Assembly: GCA_964617335.1 (NCBI GenBank)
Contig: CAZTXG010000002.1
Location: forward strand, 1-64,000
Source: UBA2658 sp964617335
GTDB lineage: Bacteria; Bacillota; Clostridia; Oscillospirales; Oscillospiraceae
Reading direction: 5' to 3'
DNA length: 64,000 nucleotides
In this document: piece after piece, positions 25,456 to 33,291 of the stretch
Layout of the letters: each line of letters starts with the position of its first letter
How positions within the stretch are numbered: the stretch's first letter is position 1
Position numbers and translations under genes: made by a program
Notes under the pieces: model-generated
Seen by the model: the letters and a program-made list of their open reading frames with translations, nothing else
Told to the model about the DNA's origin: nothing
The model's database searches: none

Positions 25456-26589
25456 ATGGACTACGGGAAACTATTTGAATCGGATATTTCCAGCGAAGCT
25501 GTCAAAAAGTGGCGGCAGCAGGGGAAAAAGGCCCTTGGAATAATCTGCTGTCATGTGCCGGAGGAAATCTTCCATGCGGCGGGCATTTTGCCTGTTCGCA
25601 TGAGGGCTACGGGATGCGTGGATGCCAGCGAGGCTGAAATGTGGATGTCAAGCTTTAGCTGCAGCTTTGCTAAAAGTGTTCTTCAGTATTGGCTCGAGGG
25701 CAGATATGAGCTGGACGGCATTGTGGCTTCTGACGGCTGCATTATGGCCTCGCGCATTTACGACAATGCCGAGTATATTAACCGCACCCGAAACAAAGGG
25801 CAAACTATAATACAGATTGCAGCGCCGAGAAAGCACACAGAAAGAACGGTTCCCTTTTATGTGAGCGAGCTTCGTGACCTTATAGAGGCTCTGGAAAATC
25901 TGACGGGAGAAAAGATTACGGAGGAAAAGCTCAGAGCTTCTGTTGAGGTTTATAATGAAGCCAGAGAGCTTATAAAAGAGCTTTATGAGCTGCGAAAAGA
26001 AAAAAACCCCGTAATAAGCGGAGTCGAAGCCCTTCAAATAACTCTGTCTAAAACAAATATGCCCATAGAGGAGTACATAGAACTGCTCAAGGCATTTTTG
26101 GCAGACGCAAAAAACCGCAAGCCTATAGATTCATGGCGGGCCCGCCTTATGATAATCGGCTCTGCTCTGGATGATCCCGAATATCTGCGGGTTATTGAAG
26201 ATAAGGGAGGGCTTATAGTCACCGACACCCTCTGCTTTGGCCAAATGCAATTCCGTGACCCAATGGAGCAAAAAGATGATGAAGACATACTCACAACAAT
26301 TGCCGATTACTATCTAAGGCGTGTTGTCTGCCCGAGGATGATGGACGTACATGAGGAGCTTCACGATTTCATAATAAACTCCGTAAAGGAGTTTTCTTGT
26401 GACGGTGTGATTTATCAAAGGATGCAAAACTGCGAGTGCTGGGGCGGAGAAAACATCCTTCTGGAGAAAAAGCTGAAAGATGCCGGCATACCTCAGATAA
26501 CGGTTGAACGTGAACAGCAAATGGCAAATGCCGCCCAGCTTGCGGTGCGGGCCGAAGCATTTATAGAAATGGTGGAAAAGGAGGAATAA
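25456..26589 (+). CDS. 2-hydroxyacyl-CoA dehydratase / class I benzoyl-CoA reductase family, small subunit, pair 1
   Basis: 377 residues of the HgdB/HadC/BcrC/BzdN family. In these enzymes each subunit of a heterodimer holds an Fe-S cluster that delivers a high-energy electron to a CoA thioester. Cysteines shared with the two paralogues downstream include CC at 31-32 (IICCHVPEEIF), Cys69 (SFSCSFA), Cys95 (SDGC), CFG, CPR and CECWGGE near residue 325. The SRIYDN segment near residue 100 resembles the benzoyl-CoA reductase branch more than HadC. It is immediately followed by its large subunit, behind GGAGGAG. Codon use is ordinary for the genome, unlike pairs 2 and 3. The substrate (2-hydroxyacyl-CoA dehydration versus aromatic-ring or enoyl reduction) cannot be decided here. 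Confidence 0.85.
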   Translation: MDYGKLFESDISSEAVKKWRQQGKKALGIICCHVPEEIFHAAGILPVRMRATGCVDASEAEMWMSSFSCSFAKSVLQYWLEGRYELDGIVASDGCIMASRIYDNAEYINRTRNKGQTIIQIAAPRKHTERTVPFYVSELRDLIEALENLTGEKITEEKLRASVEVYNEARELIKELYELRKEKNPVISGVEALQITLSKTNMPIEEYIELLKAFLADAKNRKPIDSWRARLMIIGSALDDPEYLRVIEDKGGLIVTDTLCFGQMQFRDPMEQKDDEDILTTIADYYLRRVVCPRMMDVHEELHDFIINSVKEFSCDGVIYQRMQNCECWGGENILLEKKLKDAGIPQITVEREQQMANAAQLAVRAEAFIEMVEKEE

Positions 26590-26591
26590 TC

Positions 26592-27884
26592 ATGTCGGAA
26601 GTAAAAGATTTGGAACAGATGGTGTTAGACGGGGAAATGACCATAACGGAATTTGCCTGTGCTAAAGTTGACGGGTCTCTGGAGCGCATGAGGGAAAAAC
26701 ATCCCGAGATGCTCTGGACAATGGAAATACAAAAATTCATGTGGGACAGCTATAGGGATGTAAAGAAAAACGGTCAAAAGCTTTGCTTTTACGGCGGCTC
26801 TGTGCCAACGGAGATTATAGCCGCCTTTGACTGCCTTGGCTTTTATATGGACACCATACCCTTTCGTCTTTCCACAAACCCGAACCTCACATCTAAATAC
26901 ATAGACGAGGCGGAAAAATACGTAAGCGCCTCCATGTGCGGCCTTGACAAGGTGGAGCTGGGGGCCTGGCTCTCCGGCGCATACGGCATGGAGCCTGACC
27001 TTTTTGTTTATAACTCCGTACCCTGCGACAGCTCCAGAGTCGCCTATCCGGCAATGGAGAAAATAATCGGAGTTCCAAGCTTTTCCTTTGACCACCCCTT
27101 CCGTCGGGACGAGCGGGGAGCCGAGTATCTTGCAGACCAGCTGGAAGATTTTATAGAGTTTATGGAAGAACAAACCGGCAAGAAGCTGGATTGGGATAAG
27201 CTTAAATATTATATGCAAAACGCCAACCGCAACTTTGAGCTTCAGAAAAAATGTGCCGACCTGCGCAAACATAAGCCCTGCCCCCTGCCCGGAAGACTTT
27301 TGGTTTTAAACGGCACCACAAACGCCGTTGCCTGCTATCCCGAAATGGGCGACCTTTACGAGGGAGAGCTTGAAGCCGGTCAGATGATGATAGACTTAGG
27401 GCTAGGTGCCTGCCCTGATGAAAAATACCGTGTGGGTATGCTGCAAAACATGATTTGGGGCCACGCTAAAATAATGGATTGGATGGAAAGAACCTACAAT
27501 GCCGTTGCCGTTATGGACGCCTTTGGTTTTCAGGGAGATATTTATTACGAGCACCTTGATGACAGGCGTGACTGCCTAAAGACCATGGGAAGAAAAATGC
27601 AAAACAACCCCATGATTCACGGAGCCTCGGGGCCTTCCCGCCATCACTTAGAGCTTGTTGAAAAAATATTTGACGAGTATGACCCCAACGTATCTATGTT
27701 CCTGGGTCATGTGGGCTGCAAACACACCTGGGCCTCATCTAAAATCATAACAGATATGATTCAGGATAAATACGGACTGCCCACCCTTTTTGTTGACCTT
27801 GACGCCATCGACGGAAGATATAAATCCGGCGATGAAATTAAAGATCAGATATCCGAATACTTTGAAACAGTGGTTATGAAGTAA
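26592..27884 (+). CDS. 2-hydroxyacyl-CoA dehydratase / class I benzoyl-CoA reductase family, large subunit, pair 1
   Basis: 430 residues, partner of the preceding gene (2-base gap). The length matches BcrB/BzdO-type subunits better than HadB-type (about 408). Cysteines invariant in the three paralogues are Cys81 (AFDC), Cys116 (SMCGLDK), Cys145 (VPCDSSR) and Cys376 (GHVGCKHTW); three of these are likely cluster ligands. Cys221 (KKCADLRK) and Cys248 (VACYPE) are shared only with pair 2. The QNNPMIHGASGPS and DLDAIDGRYKSGDE segments near the C-terminus are family marks. It would bind the CoA substrate together with the small subunit and be reduced by the activator encoded at 31-33 kb. Confidence 0.85.
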   Translation: MSEVKDLEQMVLDGEMTITEFACAKVDGSLERMREKHPEMLWTMEIQKFMWDSYRDVKKNGQKLCFYGGSVPTEIIAAFDCLGFYMDTIPFRLSTNPNLTSKYIDEAEKYVSASMCGLDKVELGAWLSGAYGMEPDLFVYNSVPCDSSRVAYPAMEKIIGVPSFSFDHPFRRDERGAEYLADQLEDFIEFMEEQTGKKLDWDKLKYYMQNANRNFELQKKCADLRKHKPCPLPGRLLVLNGTTNAVACYPEMGDLYEGELEAGQMMIDLGLGACPDEKYRVGMLQNMIWGHAKIMDWMERTYNAVAVMDAFGFQGDIYYEHLDDRRDCLKTMGRKMQNNPMIHGASGPSRHHLELVEKIFDEYDPNVSMFLGHVGCKHTWASSKIITDMIQDKYGLPTLFVDLDAIDGRYKSGDEIKDQISEYFETVVMK

Positions 27885-27928
27885 AAAACAACTCATAACT
27901 AAATAGATATCAACTTATACTTATTTGG

Positions 27929-27960
27929 GGTCAAAAGTACGGATAAACCTATTTTTGACC
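27929..27960 (+). terminator. Inverted repeat after pair 1, possible terminator
   Basis: GGTCAAAA (27929-27936) and TTTTGACC (27953-27960) form an 8-bp stem 44 bases after the pair 1 stop. A T-rich stretch follows some 15 bases later. It could instead be a protein-binding site for the downstream promoter. Confidence 0.4.
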
Positions 27961-28062
27961 TCAATTTCCAAATCTTTTTACCTATCAAGTTTGTGGTCTG
28001 TTGTTCTATTATACAATTGCCGTCGTGAAATATGGTTGAATTGCGCAAAATTTAATCGAGAA

Positions 28063-28091
28063 TTGACAATCATCTTTTCTGACTGTAAAAT
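28063..28091 (+). promoter_or_regulatory. Sigma-A promoter of dehydratase pair 2
   Basis: A perfect TTGACA (28063-28068) and TAAAAT (28086-28091) are 17 bases apart, so pair 2 has its own transcript with a leader of about 160 bases. Confidence 0.75.
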
Positions 28092-28181
28092 GTATCTTGT
28101 GTGACTTGGGTCTATGCGGGCAACAGTCACTCAGCGCGGCTCACTCCCACTTAATTTCGCGCTATTAGTTAAAATTTTACT

Positions 28182-28219
28182 TATGACAGCGTGACCCTTT
28201 AGGGTGTCGGCGTGTCATA
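28182..28219 (+). promoter_or_regulatory. Structured leader element of pair 2
   Basis: A two-part hairpin. The outer stem is TATGACA (28182-28188) with TGTCATA (28213-28219); the inner stem is ACCCT (28194-28198) with AGGGT (28201-28205). It lies in the leader about 40 bases before the start codon, has no U-run and matches no riboswitch class I recognise. It could equally be a dyad for a repressor. Confidence 0.4.
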
Positions 28220-28260
28220 GGATGAAATTATTGCCCCAAGAACAATAAAGGAGGAGACAC

Positions 28261-29379
28261 ATGGATTACCAGAAATTATTCGAAAAAGACATTAACCAGG
28301 AGTCGGTTAAAGCTTGGAGAGCACAGGGGAAAAAGGCCATAGGCTATATTTGCTGTCATGTTCCTATTGAAATTTTGCAGGCACTTGACATTCTGCCCGT
28401 TCGCATCAGAGCAACAGGCGTAACCGAAACCCCCGAGGCAGACACATGGATGTCCACATTCAGCTGCAGCTTTGCTAGAGGTATGCTTCAGCGCTGGATG
28501 GACGGCACCTATGAGCTTGACGGACTTATCACCAGTGACGGCTGCATGATGTCATCCCGCACCTATGATAACGCAGAGTATCAGGGCAAGGGAGACGGCA
28601 GGTTCTATATGCAGATCGGCGCACCCCGTATGTATAAGGGCGAGCTTGAAAAGAGCTATTACCGTGAAGAGATTGCCGACCTTATAAAGGGTCTTGAGGA
28701 GTTTTCCGGCAACAAGCTTACAGATGAAAATCTTAAGGCTGCCATAGAGAAGGAAAATAAGGCCCGCGGCCTTATCCGCCAGGTTTTCGAGCTTAGAAAA
28801 GCCGAGCATCCCGTAATAAGCGGCGAGGACGCCCTGCAGATTGCTCTTGCTCACTGCGATTATCCCGTAGATGAGTACATAGCAATGCTTGAGGCATTTT
28901 TGGCAGACGCCAAAAACCGCGCTCCCATCACCGACAGCCGCGCACGTCTCATGCTTATCGGTTCTGCTCTTGATAACGCCGGATACATTAAGGTTATCGA
29001 AGAAAAGGGCGGACTCGTAGTTGCAGACGCAACCTGCTTCGGCAGCAGACCTTTTGCCGCCGATGTTGAAATCAAAGACAATCTTATTGACAGTCTTTCC
29101 GAGTTCTATCTCAACCGTATACTTTGCCCCCGTATGCTTGACAACCGCGTTAAGCTTCAGAAGATGATAGTTGACACCTGTAAGGAATATAACGTACAGG
29201 GCGTCATATACGAAAAGATGCAGTATTGCGAGTGCTGGGGCGGCGAAAGTCTCTATCTCGAGCCTGACCTTAAGGACATCGGTGTTCCTATGCTTCAGCT
29301 TGAGCGTGAAGAGCATCTTGCAAACGCCGGCCAGCTTGCAATCCGTGCAGAGGCCTTTATCGAAATGATAGAGAACTAA
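28261..29379 (+). CDS. 2-hydroxyacyl-CoA dehydratase / class I benzoyl-CoA reductase family, small subunit, pair 2
   Basis: 372 residues, paralogous to the small subunits of pairs 1 and 3 along the whole length. Shared cysteines are YICCHVPIEI, TFSCSFA, SDGCMMSSR, ATCFG, LCPRML and CECWGGES. It lacks the extra Cys near residue 54 that pairs 1 and 3 carry (here ATGVTETPE). The SRTYDNAEY segment again recalls the benzoyl-CoA reductase branch. It pairs with the following gene, 20 bases on. Codon choice is biased to CGT, CTT/CTC, GAC and AAG, in contrast to pair 1, which suggests high expression. GGAGGAG precedes the ATG; promoter and leader hairpin are listed separately. Confidence 0.86.
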   Translation: MDYQKLFEKDINQESVKAWRAQGKKAIGYICCHVPIEILQALDILPVRIRATGVTETPEADTWMSTFSCSFARGMLQRWMDGTYELDGLITSDGCMMSSRTYDNAEYQGKGDGRFYMQIGAPRMYKGELEKSYYREEIADLIKGLEEFSGNKLTDENLKAAIEKENKARGLIRQVFELRKAEHPVISGEDALQIALAHCDYPVDEYIAMLEAFLADAKNRAPITDSRARLMLIGSALDNAGYIKVIEEKGGLVVADATCFGSRPFAADVEIKDNLIDSLSEFYLNRILCPRMLDNRVKLQKMIVDTCKEYNVQGVIYEKMQYCECWGGESLYLEPDLKDIGVPMLQLEREEHLANAGQLAIRAEAFIEMIEN

Positions 29380-29399
29380 GAAAAGGAGGATATAACAAA

Positions 29400-30707
29400 A
29401 TGAGTGAAAAAAAAGTTAGAGATACTAGATTAGAAGACGCGGTAATGCGCGGCGAGCTTTCTGTTTTCGATTTCTGCTGCCAGAAGATTGAAGGACAGAT
29501 TGAGCGTATGAAGGAAAGAAACCCCGACCTCCTTTGGACTCTTGACATTCAGTCTGTCATGTGGCACAACTACCGTGACGCTCAGAAGTCCGGTAAGAAG
29601 CTTGTCTTCTTCGGCGGTCCGGTTCCCGTGGATATCATAGTCGCTTTTGACTGTATCCCCGTATACCTTGACACAATTCCCATCCGTCTTTCCCCCAACC
29701 CCGTCCTGACAGGTAAGTTCATCGACTCTGCCGAAAGATATGTTCCCCAGACCACCTGCGGTCTGTGCAAAACCTATCTCGGAACCGCCCTTGAGGACCA
29801 GTACGGCTCCAAGCCCGACGCTTTCGTCTATTCCGCAGTTCCCTGCGACTCCTCCCGTGTTGTTTATCCCAACATGGAAAGATTGTTCGACGTTCCCACC
29901 TTCGCTTTTGACTATCCCTACCGCCGTGACGCCCGTGGCCACGAATATCTCGTCGCTCAGACCGAGAAGTTCGTTGAGTTCATGGAAGAGCTGACAGGCA
30001 CAAAGCTTGACTGGGAAAAGCTTAAAGTCGCAATGGGCCACTCCAACAACACCTATGAGCTTCAGGGTAAGTGCGCCGACCTGCGTAAGCGTAAGCCCTG
30101 CCCCCTGCCCGGACGTATGCTGGTTCTCAACGGAACCTCCAACGCCATGGCCTGCTTCCCCGAGATGGCAGAGCTTCTCCAGAAGGAGCTTGAAGTCGGC
30201 GAAATGCTCTATGAGCTTGGCATGGGCCCCTGCCCCAATGGTGAAAAGCACCGTGCGGCCCTTCTCCAGAATATGCTTTGGTCCAGCTCCGGCGTTATGG
30301 ACTGGCTTGAAAAAGAATATGATACCGTTGCTGTTATGGACGCCTTCGGCTTCCAGCACGGTGACCTGTATCAGGATCTTGACGATAGGCATCACTGCTT
30401 CACCGTCATGGCAAAGAAGATGCAGAACAACCCCATGATTCACGGTGCCGCAGGCCCCTCCGAGAACTTTGTATACCTCGTAGACAAGATTTTCGAAGAG
30501 TACGACCCAGACGTATCCATGTTTGTCGGACATATCGGCTGCAAGCACACTTGGGCTTCCGCAAAGATGGTTACCGACATGATTCAGGATAAGTACGGCA
30601 TTCCCTCTCTGTATCTCGACGTTGACGGCATCGACGGCCGTTATAAGTCCCCCGACGAGATTAAGGGTCAAATCGCTGAATATATGGACACTGTTGTCAA
30701 TAAGTAA
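29400..30707 (+). CDS. 2-hydroxyacyl-CoA dehydratase / class I benzoyl-CoA reductase family, large subunit, pair 2
   Basis: 435 residues, the catalytic partner of the preceding protein. It retains the four cysteines common to all three large subunits (AFDCIP, TTCGLCK, VPCDSSR, GHIGCKHTW), plus KCADLRK and MACFPE, which it shares with pair 1 only. The family blocks KPCPLPGRMLVLNGTSNAM, QNNPMIHGAAGPS and DVDGIDGRYKSPDE are all intact, so the gene looks functional. AAGGAGG precedes the ATG. The strong codon bias continues from the small subunit. It ends the pair 2 transcript at the terminator 27 bases downstream. Confidence 0.86.
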   Translation: MSEKKVRDTRLEDAVMRGELSVFDFCCQKIEGQIERMKERNPDLLWTLDIQSVMWHNYRDAQKSGKKLVFFGGPVPVDIIVAFDCIPVYLDTIPIRLSPNPVLTGKFIDSAERYVPQTTCGLCKTYLGTALEDQYGSKPDAFVYSAVPCDSSRVVYPNMERLFDVPTFAFDYPYRRDARGHEYLVAQTEKFVEFMEELTGTKLDWEKLKVAMGHSNNTYELQGKCADLRKRKPCPLPGRMLVLNGTSNAMACFPEMAELLQKELEVGEMLYELGMGPCPNGEKHRAALLQNMLWSSSGVMDWLEKEYDTVAVMDAFGFQHGDLYQDLDDRHHCFTVMAKKMQNNPMIHGAAGPSENFVYLVDKIFEEYDPDVSMFVGHIGCKHTWASAKMVTDMIQDKYGIPSLYLDVDGIDGRYKSPDEIKGQIAEYMDTVVNK

Positions 30708-30733
30708 GCGAGGAAAACTACAAAGCCATAAAG

Positions 30734-30767
30734 GGACGGAGGCGCAAAGGCGCTTCCGTTCTTTTTT
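30734..30767 (+). terminator. Terminator after pair 2
   Basis: GGACGGAGGCGC pairs with GCGCTTCCGTTC around a short loop and is followed by TTTTTT. It separates pair 2 from the activator operon. Confidence 0.9.
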
Positions 30768-30882
30768 GGGAACTGAAAAATGAAAACCGGCATTGCAAAA
30801 ATAAGCCTATATTTAAGCATATAAAAAGAGCGGGCAATAGTGTATCTCGCATAAAGTGTGGACGTGTCTTGACATGGAATTG

Positions 30883-30911
30883 ACACAGTTTTGAAGCGTT
30901 ATTGACTGTGT
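30883..30911 (+). promoter_or_regulatory. Candidate enhancer (upstream activator site) for the sigma-54 promoter
   Basis: ACACAGT (30883-30889) and ACTGTGT (30905-30911) are perfect inverted arms 15 bases apart, about 175-200 bases upstream of the predicted sigma-54 transcription start. Spacing and dyad form suit an enhancer-binding protein. The rest of 30708-31156 is AT-rich with no gene seen. Confidence 0.45.
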
Positions 30912-31059
30912 TAGGCAGGATACAACTATTGCGCCTTGACCTTAATTAAAAATTTGATTAAGTCGATATTGCGGAAACGTCTCTTGTCGACAAAATGTTC
31001 CACAAAAATCATATACCTAATTTAGCAAGAAGCAACCAAAAAAATAAGAACGAGTAAGT

Positions 31060-31075
31060 TGGCACAAGCTTTGCT
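31060..31075 (+). promoter_or_regulatory. Sigma-54 (-24/-12) promoter of the activator operon
   Basis: TGGCACAAGCTTTGCT matches the sigma-54 consensus TGGCACGNNNNTTGCW at every fixed position but one. The invariant GG (31061-31062) and GC (31073-31074) are exactly 10 bases apart. It lies 82 bases before the activator start codon. rpoN itself is at 18.5-19.8 kb. Confidence 0.72.
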
Positions 31076-31156
31076 CTTTATAATAATAGACCCTAATGTC
31101 GTCCCTATACAAATAGACGGTAAAGGACGGCGTAGCATATAAAGGAGGAAGAAGTA

Positions 31157-31927
31157 ATGATAACCGTTGGAATCGATTGCGGCAGCCAGAACACCAAGGG
31201 TGCTGTCCTGAAGGATGGTAAGGTTGTTGCAAAGACCATAGCTCCCACTGCGTTTGACGCGGATATTGCGGCTGAGAACGTATTAAAGGAACTTTTGGAA
31301 TCAGCAGGAATAAGCAGAGAAGAAGTTGACAGCATTGTTATCACCGGCATAGGACGTGAGTTAGTCAAATGGGGCGACAAGGAAGTCAACGAGGTTGGCG
31401 CGGCCGTTCGCGGGGCGAGATTTGCCCTGCCCGATACGGAAACTGTCATTGACATGGGAGCAGACAGCTGCCGTGTAATCCGTCTCAACCCGGACGGAAC
31501 AGTTATGAAGTACGAGGCAAACGACAAGTGCGCCTCTGGAGCAGGCACCTTTATAGAGGCCATGGCTCGGGCGCTTCAAATAACCACAGAGGAAATGGGC
31601 GACTTTTCCCTGCGCCACACCAAGGATTTAGCAACCAACGCCCAGTGTGTTGTTTTTGCAGAGTCCGAGGTCATTTCCCTCATCCACGCCAAAGAAACCC
31701 GAGAGGACATAGCTTTCGGCGTACATATGGGAATATCGAACCGCATAGCGTCTATGATCCGCAGGGTGGGCCTGACAGACAAATACACCATGATAGGCGG
31801 CCCCGCTTATAACAAGGGTCTTGTCCGCTGTATGTCCGATGTTTTTGAAAGAGAAATCAGAGTACCCGAGGATAACCAGCTTCTCAGCGCTATAGGCGCT
31901 GCGATCTTCGGCACGGAGAATAAGTAA
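31157..31927 (+). CDS. Dehydratase/reductase activator ATPase, HgdC/BzdP-type
   Basis: 256 residues of the BadF/BadG/BcrA/BcrD (acetate-kinase/ASKHA) ATPase family. The nucleotide-binding start is VGIDCGSQNTKGAVL. The two cluster cysteines are Cys125 (NDKCASGAGTF) and Cys164 (NAQCVVFAES), close to the positions known for the activator of Acidaminococcus 2-hydroxyglutaryl-CoA dehydratase. The dimer holds one [4Fe-4S] cluster between subunits and uses ATP to push an electron to very low potential. It heads the operon of activator, activator, ferredoxin and pair 3, behind AAAGGAGG and the sigma-54 promoter. The presence of a second, different activator gene suggests a heterodimer, as in benzoyl-CoA reductase. 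Confidence 0.9.
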   Translation: MITVGIDCGSQNTKGAVLKDGKVVAKTIAPTAFDADIAAENVLKELLESAGISREEVDSIVITGIGRELVKWGDKEVNEVGAAVRGARFALPDTETVIDMGADSCRVIRLNPDGTVMKYEANDKCASGAGTFIEAMARALQITTEEMGDFSLRHTKDLATNAQCVVFAESEVISLIHAKETREDIAFGVHMGISNRIASMIRRVGLTDKYTMIGGPAYNKGLVRCMSDVFEREIRVPEDNQLLSAIGAAIFGTENK

Positions 31928-31943
31928 ACGGAGGTAAGAAACC

Positions 31944-32843
31944 ATGGCTGAAATAGAAAAAGTAGAATATTGGAGATGGAAGGAATCCAACTGGAAAAAC
32001 CCTGACATCCCTGACTGGCACGGAAGCCTTATAACCGCCGGTGTAGATATCGGCTCTACCAGTACCCAGGCTGTTATCATGGCCGACGGCATACCCTATG
32101 CATATTCCAACATGAGAACCGGCTCTAACAGCCCCGATTCCGCAATCGACGCGATTAACTGGGCAATGAAGGACACCGGATTGACACTTGAGGATATAAC
32201 CTATACAATAGGTACGGGATACGGACGTGTAAACGTACCCTTTTCCAACAAAACCGTAACAGAAATAACCTGCCACTCAAAAGGCGCAAACTTTATTTAC
32301 GGACCTACCACCCGCACGATTCTCGATATGGGCGGACAGGACTGTAAAGCCATACACTGCGATGAAAACGGCGCTGTTACATCTTTTATGATGAACGACA
32401 AGTGCGCTGCCGGTACAGGCCGCGGCATGGAAGTTATTGCAAACCTTCTTGCTGTCCGTGTTGAGGATATCGGCAGGATGTCCTTTGAAATCGATGAAGA
32501 GCCGCCCCCGGTTTCCTCCACCTGTGTTATTTTCGCAAAAAGTGAAGCTACAAAGCTTATGCGTGCAGGCTGGACAAAGGAAAAGGTTCTGGCGGCATAT
32601 TGTCATGCTATGGCACTGCGTGTTGTGCGCCTTCTCGAGCGTAACGGCATGGAGCTTGACTTCGCCATCACAGGCGGTATTGCCAAGAATATAGGCGTTG
32701 TAAAACGCATAGAACGACTAATGGGAGTTACCGCTCTTGAACCTAAATGGGACACCCAGATTGCCGGCGCAGCCGGTGCTGCTCTTATTGCCAAGGACCT
32801 TGTTGAGAGAAAAAGAGCCAGAGAGGCAGTTGCAGCAAAATAA
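31944..32843 (+). CDS. Dehydratase/reductase activator ATPase, BcrD/BzdQ-like, N-terminally extended
   Basis: 299 residues. An extension of about 30 residues (MAEIEKVEYWRWKESNWKNP onward) precedes the same ATPase fold (TAGVDIGSTSTQAVIM). Cluster cysteines are Cys154 (NDKCAAGTGRGMEV) and Cys194 (SSTCVIFAKSEATK). The C-terminus is basic and helical. Length and extension resemble the larger activator-type subunit of benzoyl-CoA reductases more than the homodimeric HgdC. It lies 16 bases after the first activator with GGAGGT before its ATG. The two probably form one cluster-bridging heterodimer that feeds all three catalytic pairs, because no other activator gene is present in this window. Confidence 0.88.
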   Translation: MAEIEKVEYWRWKESNWKNPDIPDWHGSLITAGVDIGSTSTQAVIMADGIPYAYSNMRTGSNSPDSAIDAINWAMKDTGLTLEDITYTIGTGYGRVNVPFSNKTVTEITCHSKGANFIYGPTTRTILDMGGQDCKAIHCDENGAVTSFMMNDKCAAGTGRGMEVIANLLAVRVEDIGRMSFEIDEEPPPVSSTCVIFAKSEATKLMRAGWTKEKVLAAYCHAMALRVVRLLERNGMELDFAITGGIAKNIGVVKRIERLMGVTALEPKWDTQIAGAAGAALIAKDLVERKRAREAVAAK

Positions 32844-32906
32844 GGGACAAAGCTTATACACAGAACCTTGAGAACTAAAAGTGCAAGATGGAAGGAGGCG
32901 AAAGCC

Positions 32907-33182
32907 GTGATAGCAAACTATGGCTATGAGGACGGTTCCGGTCACTATTACATCAAGATAGACACCGCCAAATGTGCCGAGTGTTCTGACAAGCCTTGTA
33001 TAAAGGCGTGTCCGGAGCAGCTTTACGTTACAGAACTGGATGATTTTGACGACGAAGTTATAATCATACGGGAAGATGCCCGCAACACCTTGCAAACAAA
33101 CTGCGCTAACTGCAAAGCCGACCAAAAAACGGAGCTTTGCAGACAAGTCTGTCCCTCGGACGCTATTGGATTCTCATGGTGA
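32907..33182 (+). CDS. 2x[4Fe-4S] ferredoxin, likely electron donor of the activator
   Basis: 91 residues with a GTG start at 32907, chosen because AAGGAGG lies eight bases upstream; the frame extends to a TTG at 32868, which has no site. There are two cluster motifs: CAECSDKPCIKACP (CxxCx4CxxxCP) and CANCKADQKTELCRQVCP (CxxCx8CxxxCP). The widened second motif is the mark of Allochromatium-type low-potential ferredoxins, the kind that serves benzoyl-CoA reductase in Thauera. The first motif is also widened by two residues compared with CxxCxxC, which is unusual. It follows the activators by 63 bases and precedes pair 3, so a role as electron donor is a firm contextual inference. Confidence 0.87.
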   Translation: MIANYGYEDGSGHYYIKIDTAKCAECSDKPCIKACPEQLYVTELDDFDDEVIIIREDARNTLQTNCANCKADQKTELCRQVCPSDAIGFSW

Positions 33183-33204
33183 GAAGCGCCACATCAAATT
33201 TTAA

Positions 33205-33250
33205 CTTTCGGATGCCCCGGCACCCTGGGCCAAGCCGGGATATCCGAGAG
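33205..33250 (+). promoter_or_regulatory. Long hairpin between ferredoxin and pair 3
   Basis: An outer 9-bp stem (CTTTCGGAT / ATCCGAGAG, one G-U) encloses an inner 6-bp stem (CCCGGC 33216-33221 / GCCGGG 33234-33239). No U-run follows. It may set the relative message levels of the ferredoxin and the strongly codon-biased pair 3 by processing or partial termination. Confidence 0.5.
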
Positions 33251-33291
33251 CTTTAAAATTACCTTTTCCAATAACATAAAGGAGGAAACAC

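Noticed and set aside
28108..28126. GGGTCTATGCGGGC before pair 2 as a sigma-54 promoter
   Set aside because: GG and GC spacing fits, but the rest of both elements is poor, and a good sigma-A promoter is present 20 bases upstream.
28552..29316. A long antisense frame within the pair 2 small subunit
   Set aside because: No start signal, low-complexity composition, and complete overlap with a conserved gene.
29430..30671. A 413-residue open frame on the minus strand opposite the pair 2 large subunit
   Set aside because: It mirrors a strongly codon-biased real gene, has no ribosome site or recognisable family, and similar mirrors occur opposite pairs 1 and 3. It is an artefact of high GC third positions.
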